This document shows positions 60,266 to 64,000 of a DNA stretch of 64,000 nucleotides, in pieces (the stretch's first letter is position 1; every line of letters starts with the position of its first letter). Below the pieces are notes generated by a model. The model was not told where the DNA came from and made no database searches. It saw only the letters and a program-made list of their open reading frames with translations. This stretch comes from Escherichia sp. E1V33 (GTDB taxonomy: Bacteria > Pseudomonadota > Gammaproteobacteria > Enterobacterales > Enterobacteriaceae): NCBI RefSeq assembly GCF_004211955.1, contig NZ_RHJI01000010.1, forward strand, positions 496,001 through 560,000. Direction: 5' to 3'. The position numbers and the translations under genes were made by a program.

Positions 60266-60519
60266 TGACCCGCGTTACCTTGAGCATTACTGGCACACAA
60301 CTGCTGTGCCAGGATGAACACCCTTCCCTTCTGGCGGCGCTGGAATCCCACAATGTGGCGGTTGAGTATCAGTGCCGCGAAGGCTATTGCGGATCCTGTC
60401 GCACACGCCTGGTTGCAGGTCAGGTGGACTGGATTGCCGAACCATTAGCCTTTATTCAGCCTGGGGAGATTTTGCCCTGTTGTTGCCGGGCAAAAGGCGA
60501 TATCGAAATAGAGATGTGA
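60265..60519 (+). CDS. yfaE: 2Fe-2S ferredoxin YfaE
   Basis: An 84-residue ferredoxin with ligand cysteines C37, C42 and C45 (CREGYCGSC) and the fourth in PCCC (72-74). It maintains and regenerates the NrdB di-iron tyrosyl cofactor. Its ATG overlaps the nrdB stop (TGATG), so it is coupled to nrdAB. Confidence 0.97.
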   Translation: MTRVTLSITGTQLLCQDEHPSLLAALESHNVAVEYQCREGYCGSCRTRLVAGQVDWIAEPLAFIQPGEILPCCCRAKGDIEIEM

Positions 60520-60529
60520 TCTCGCACTA

Positions 60530-60567
60530 GCGCCAGATGCGACGCTTACGCGTCTTATCTGGCCTAC
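60530..60567. repeat. REP between yfaE and inaA
   Basis: GCGCCAGATGCGACGCTTAC...CGTCTTATCTGGCCTAC forms one REP hairpin between the convergent genes yfaE and inaA. Confidence 0.9.
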
Positions 60568-60572
60568 AACGA

Positions 60573-61223
60573 TTACATGGCGTAGTAATACGCTTTCACC
60601 TGCTCCCAGTCGGCTTTGGGAATCGGCTCCAGATATTTTTCCAGTTGGCGGAAGTCATGATTGATCGCTTTATGGCGCCGTAAACGACGGCGGCTTTTCT
60701 CCAGGTCAAGAAAACCCGCTTCTGCCTTACCTTCTGTTTTCACATAGATATGGCGGACATAACAGCAACCATGCTGACGATTAACGCTATGCATTTTTTT
60801 AAACGCCAGCGCCATCGCTTTTAGCATCCCTTCGCGGGCATCATCAGCAAAAGGCGTAATTGCATGTTGCGCATACCAGTCAGCAATGCTGACAAACCCC
60901 GCCATATCTTCGGTGACCAGCAATGCGCGCCATTCGCCATCAATTTTCACCGCTTCACCAAAAACGATTTTCGGCACAATCACACCGGCGCGTTCCAGAT
61001 CCTTTATCACCGCAACCTCGCGCACAATCGTCGGGCGACCAAACGGATAGCGGAGAGAATGAAACAGGTGCTGAGTCATACGCTTCACATAAAGTTTTTG
61101 CCCGTCTCGTTCAACGCATTGCACTCCGCTCATGCCGTTGCGGCGGAAATTAGGCTCTTCAACCCAGTCACCTTCCGTTGCCCACCAGTGATTAAATTCG
61201 TCGTGTTTTGCTGAAACAACCAT
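60573..61223 (-). CDS. inaA: Weak-acid-inducible kinase-like protein InaA
   Basis: A 216-residue protein of the lipopolysaccharide-kinase-like (KdkA/WaaP) fold. The segments KLYVKRM and FGEAVKIDGEWRALLVTEDM are visible, with HGCCYVRHIYVK and FLDLEKS replacing the usual catalytic HGDLHxxN and DxxK/DFE motifs. In E. coli it is induced by weak acids and by MarA/SoxS/Rob. Biochemical function unknown. A -10-like TATAGT lies at 61263-61258; I cannot place its marbox with confidence. Confidence 0.93.
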   Translation of the reverse strand: MVVSAKHDEFNHWWATEGDWVEEPNFRRNGMSGVQCVERDGQKLYVKRMTQHLFHSLRYPFGRPTIVREVAVIKDLERAGVIVPKIVFGEAVKIDGEWRALLVTEDMAGFVSIADWYAQHAITPFADDAREGMLKAMALAFKKMHSVNRQHGCCYVRHIYVKTEGKAEAGFLDLEKSRRRLRRHKAINHDFRQLEKYLEPIPKADWEQVKAYYYAM

Positions 61224-61301
61224 ACCCTGTCGCCTGTTGTTATTGTTAACGACAATGACTATAGGTGTTCACCTTAAGAAAAACTTAATAAAAAATGTTT
61301 A

Positions 61302-62492
61302 TTAATGGGTTTCTTTTGCCGAGACTAGCGTCACGCCACTTCTTCCCTTCATTTGTAGAGCATAGATTCCGCCAGCCACTACCACTAACAGCGCGCCCAG
61401 TAGATATATCGTCCGGTAGCCGGTATGCGCAACCATCATCCCCATCACAAACGCCCCCAGCGCCAACCCAGCATCCATCGCATTGAAGAATAACGAGTTT
61501 GCGACACCAATTTTATGTGGTTCTACCGAACTGATGATTTGTGTCTGGAATACTGGCGTGACAGATCCATAACCAATACCAATCAGCGCGCCAGAGACGA
61601 TCATCATCACGCTTCCCTGACTAAAACCCAGCGCAACCAGACCAATGGTAAATGCCAACAGACAAGGGTAAACCACATAATTGGGCCCTTTTTTATCGCA
61701 AATGTTGCCAGTAAAGGTTCGGCAAATCATCAGGAATACGGCGTAACAAAGCAGGAAGTTACTGGCAGCCGACATCAGGTTAAGTTCGCGAGCGTAGAGC
61801 GCCAGAAAAGCAGAAACCCCTGCGTAAGAAAAAGTCATAAAAAAGGTAACCATCGCAAACGGTATCGCGGCACGGTCAAACATTGCCGCGAAGCCCATTT
61901 TTGCTTTCGCCCCATCAGCATGGCGCAGTACCGATGGAACGGTCATCATCAACGATAATACGATGCCTAACGCGGCAACCGCTGTGCATAACCAGAATGC
62001 GGGGGCAAAGGCTTCCCAGCGCGCCATATTCAGGCCAATCCACGGCCCAACCACCATCGCCAACCCCATTGCCAGAGAGAAAAAACTGATGCCCTCCCCA
62101 CGTCGGGAGGCCGGGATCAACCGCGCGGAAATCGTACCTTTTACCGTAGTGATAACCCCGAAGGTAATACCATGAAGCACCCGAATAAAAAGCAGTGATT
62201 CAATCGACTGACAAAAAGGATACAACGCAGTGACCAACAAAAAGGCCAGAGAAGAGAGCACCAGAATAGTTTTATTCGAATATTTACCCACCCATTGCCC
62301 GGCAAAGGGGCGAATAATAATGGCGGCAATTAAAAATAAAGTCACCAATAAACCAGCTTTATCAGGCGAGGCATGTAAACGGTCAGAGATGTAAATTGGC
62401 AACAACGTTAATAAAACATAAAAAACGAAGAAGATAATAAAACTGATGATAGTGATTGCCCAAAAATCCTTCGTCCATAACTTTTCTTTCAT
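61302..62492 (-). CDS. Major facilitator superfamily transporter
   Basis: A 396-residue membrane protein with 12 predicted helices. The MFS loop 2-3 segment is seen as GQWVGKYSNKT, and RLIPASRRGEG follows in the first half. The C-terminal half has FTGNICDKKGPN between helices 8 and 9. It resembles the drug/metabolite efflux (DHA1-like) branch; the substrate is unknown. It is divergent from a LysR regulator 151 bases away, which is the likely controller. I do not recall an intact equivalent at this position in K-12. It lies upstream of inaA on the same strand with 78 bases between and no clear terminator. Confidence 0.85.
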   Translation of the reverse strand: MKEKLWTKDFWAITIISFIIFFVFYVLLTLLPIYISDRLHASPDKAGLLVTLFLIAAIIIRPFAGQWVGKYSNKTILVLSSLAFLLVTALYPFCQSIESLLFIRVLHGITFGVITTVKGTISARLIPASRRGEGISFFSLAMGLAMVVGPWIGLNMARWEAFAPAFWLCTAVAALGIVLSLMMTVPSVLRHADGAKAKMGFAAMFDRAAIPFAMVTFFMTFSYAGVSAFLALYARELNLMSAASNFLLCYAVFLMICRTFTGNICDKKGPNYVVYPCLLAFTIGLVALGFSQGSVMMIVSGALIGIGYGSVTPVFQTQIISSVEPHKIGVANSLFFNAMDAGLALGAFVMGMMVAHTGYRTIYLLGALLVVVAGGIYALQMKGRSGVTLVSAKETH

Positions 62493-62607
62493 ACCCTACC
62501 GCCTGTCAGGATGACGCACACAGACAACATTCCCGTTACTGCGGTTGCGTCAAATTGTGATGTACTTTGCAGAATAAGAGTATAAATGGCGGCATTCTAT
62601 TAGAGAA

Positions 62608-62631
62608 ATTAATCGTTTTAATATTATTAAT
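62608..62631. promoter_or_regulatory. Candidate LysR operator between the MFS and LysR genes
   Basis: Two ATTAAT hexamers (62608-62613 and 62626-62631) lie 18 bases apart, in a symmetrical AT-rich stretch just before the LysR start. This is compatible with LysR T-N11-A type sites but not specific. Confidence 0.3.
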
Positions 62632-62643
62632 AAGCAAACACTA

Positions 62644-63522
62644 ATGACACTGACTCAAATACATTCTTTACTCGCCGTGCTGGATTACGGCGGCTTTACC
62701 GAAGCCAGCAAGCGGTTGTTCATGACGCAATCAGCGGTAAGTCAGGCGATTGCCACACTGGAACAAGAACTTGGCGTGAATATACTGCTGCGCGATCGCC
62801 GTAAAGCTTTGCAGTTGACCGCAGCTGGTGACCGAATTGTGCATCACCTGCGCGCCATTACTCGAGAAGTTAACGCCGTGAAAGAGATAGCCGAACAGGA
62901 AAAACAGAACCCGCAAAGGACGCTGAGGCTCGGCTGTTTCCCCAGTGTATGCGCCTGCATTTTACCAGTGGTTATTCGCTACTTTGAAATTCATCATCCG
63001 AATGTAAAAATCATTCCTTTTGAGGAAAATAGCACGGAAATTATTGATTCAGTCCAGAATGAAACCATTGATGCTGGTTTTGTTCATTTTCCCGTTAGTG
63101 GAATGTACTCCGTACCGATATATCAGGATAAATTTACTGTAGTATTGCCGCCCGACCATCCACTGGCAAACAATAGCACCATTACGGTAGAAGAGCTGAT
63201 GGGTGAGCCATTAATTATCAGTAAAGGACGCTATGAATTAAGTATTATGGCGTTATTTAAAGAAAAAAATATCACACCGCAGATAAAATATGAATTTAAC
63301 CATCCGGATACAGCAATCAGTTTTATTCGTCAGGGATTAGGCATTGCTTTATTACCGGAATTAACACTTAAAACCATTGCCGGTGAATTGTGTTCCGTTC
63401 CTCTGCAGCCGACCTTCTATCGACAGATTTCATTACTGGCGAAAGAAACTCCAGTAGAAGGTAGCCCGCTGTTTTTACTGCAGATGTGCATGGAGAGCTT
63501 AGTGGTGAGTGGTAAAATTTGA
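62644..63522 (+). CDS. LysR-family transcriptional regulator
   Basis: A 292-residue LysR protein. The N-terminal winged HTH (about 1-60) reads SLLAVLDYGGFTEASKRLFMTQSAVSQAIATLE, the standard pattern. A co-inducer domain follows (about 90-290). The ATG lacks a good Shine-Dalgarno (GCAAACACTA), unlike most genes in the window, so translation may be weak. Divergent from the MFS gene. The second half is visibly richer in A+T than neighbouring core genes. The effector is unknown. Confidence 0.85.
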   Translation: MTLTQIHSLLAVLDYGGFTEASKRLFMTQSAVSQAIATLEQELGVNILLRDRRKALQLTAAGDRIVHHLRAITREVNAVKEIAEQEKQNPQRTLRLGCFPSVCACILPVVIRYFEIHHPNVKIIPFEENSTEIIDSVQNETIDAGFVHFPVSGMYSVPIYQDKFTVVLPPDHPLANNSTITVEELMGEPLIISKGRYELSIMALFKEKNITPQIKYEFNHPDTAISFIRQGLGIALLPELTLKTIAGELCSVPLQPTFYRQISLLAKETPVEGSPLFLLQMCMESLVVSGKI

Positions 63523-63528
63523 AGTAAG

Positions 63529-63557
63529 ACAGGATGGCGTTTAAAACGCCATCCTGT
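63529..63557. terminator. Perfect inverted repeat between LysR and glpQ
   Basis: ACAGGATGGCGTTT and AAACGCCATCCTGT give a 14-base perfect stem around a single central A. It sits between two convergent genes and likely terminates glpTQ; the T tract is weak on both strands. Confidence 0.7.
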
Positions 63558-63564
63558 AATAACG

Positions 63565-64000
63565 TTACTCTTTGTTGAGGAATTTTACCGCCTTGTCAGG
63601 GAAGTCGGTAAATAACCCATTAACACCGGCTTTATTGTACAGAATGTCATACAGCTGATTCACATCGGTAGCATATTCCGGTAGCTTGTCGGCCCGCACG
63701 GTATAGGGATGCACCACCAGCTTATTCTGCTGTGCATCTTTTACCATTCCGGTAAGCTTGATATTACCCGGCTGCGATTTCTCATCAATCACCATATGGT
63801 AATCCGGACCAATGCCATCAGCATATTCCGCGACCTGTTTCATGGCGCCCGGCTTGAACATCCAGTCATAGCTGTAATTAACCCAGCTTCCGTCCGGTTG
63901 TTTCTGCTGAGTTTCGTTCCAGTCGGTATAGGCAATCAGCTGTACCAGGTTGAGGTCCATGCCCATTTTGGGTTCCAGCTCATTCTTAATACGCTTCAGT
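63565..64000 (-). CDS. glpQ: Periplasmic glycerophosphodiester phosphodiesterase GlpQ, C-terminal part
   Basis: The last 145 or so residues of a minus-strand gene that continues past the right end. The sequence (MGMDLNLVQLIAYTDW..., GLFTDFPDKAVKFLNKE at the C-terminus) matches GlpQ, which hydrolyses glycerophosphodiesters to glycerol-3-phosphate in the periplasm. The start and the catalytic N-terminal half (HRGA motif) are outside the window. In E. coli it is cotranscribed with glpT. Confidence 0.95.
   Translation of the reverse strand, partial: LKRIKNELEPKMGMDLNLVQLIAYTDWNETQQKQPDGSWVNYSYDWMFKPGAMKQVAEYADGIGPDYHMVIDEKSQPGNIKLTGMVKDAQQNKLVVHPYTVRADKLPEYATDVNQLYDILYNKAGVNGLFTDFPDKAVKFLNKE

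Noticed and set aside
61224..61301. MarA/SoxS/Rob marbox upstream of inaA
   Set aside because: The gene is known to be MarA-controlled, but I found no stretch matching the marbox consensus well enough to place it.

Overview
The window is a piece of an Escherichia coli (or very close Shigella/Escherichia) chromosome, the core region around 49-50 min of the classical map. Almost every protein matches a familiar E. coli product at full length, and the gene order follows the standard order: yejK-yejL-yejM-proL-narP / ccm-nap / eco-mqo-yojI-alkB-ada-apbE-ompC-micF-rcsD-rcsB-rcsC-atoSC-atoDAEB-yfaP..yfaA-gyrA-ubiG-yfaL-nrdAB-yfaE-inaA-...-glpQ. It does not look like K-12 itself. OmpC surface loops and micF differ from the K-12 versions as I remember them, yfaL carries an internal stop, and an MFS transporter/LysR regulator pair sits between inaA and glpQ. 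No prophage, insertion sequence, CRISPR array or integrase is visible.

Layout. 1-3.7 kb: nucleoid protein YejK (partial), small YejL, the LPS-control protein YejM/PbgA, a tRNA-Pro(GGG) and the nitrate/nitrite response regulator NarP. 3.7-15.8 kb: one long minus-strand cluster, napFDAGHBC followed by ccmABCDEFGH, encoding periplasmic nitrate reductase and the cytochrome c maturation machinery that inserts heme into NapB and NapC. Its control region (15.9-15.97 kb) shows an FNR-like site and a perfect NarP-type palindrome spaced exactly 20 bp apart. narP itself lies just beyond the far end of the cluster. 16-24.8 kb: ecotin, a tandem BIME array, malate:quinone oxidoreductase, the YojI ABC exporter, the ada-alkB alkylation repair operon, ApbE and the porin OmpC. 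24.8-31.8 kb: micF sRNA divergent from ompC, then the Rcs phosphorelay (RcsD, RcsB, convergent RcsC). 32-39.2 kb: the AtoSC two-component system and its sigma54-dependent acetoacetate/short-chain fatty acid operon atoDAEB. 39.3-48.6 kb: yfaATSQP, a five-gene envelope operon built around an alpha-2-macroglobulin-like protein without a thioester. 48.7-60.5 kb: gyrA, ubiG, the interrupted autotransporter yfaL, and the aerobic ribonucleotide reductase operon nrdAB-yfaE with DnaA and NrdR boxes. 60.6-64 kb: inaA, an MFS transporter, a divergent LysR regulator and the C-terminal part of GlpQ.

Themes. Several regulators are next to their targets: narP by nap-ccm, atoSC by atoDAEB, and probably LysR by the MFS gene. 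Envelope functions are dense (OmpC/MicF, Rcs, YejM, the yfa macroglobulin operon, YfaL). REP/BIME elements lie between narP and ccmH, eco and mqo, rcsB and rcsC, nrdA and nrdB, yfaE and inaA, and downstream of ubiG. The least ordinary items are the in-frame amber codon in the yfaL beta-barrel, the MFS/LysR pair, the thioester-less macroglobulin operon, and a terminator hairpin duplicated on both sides of a BIME. I see no convincing wholly new system. Comparisons with K-12 rest on memory, because no alignment could be run.
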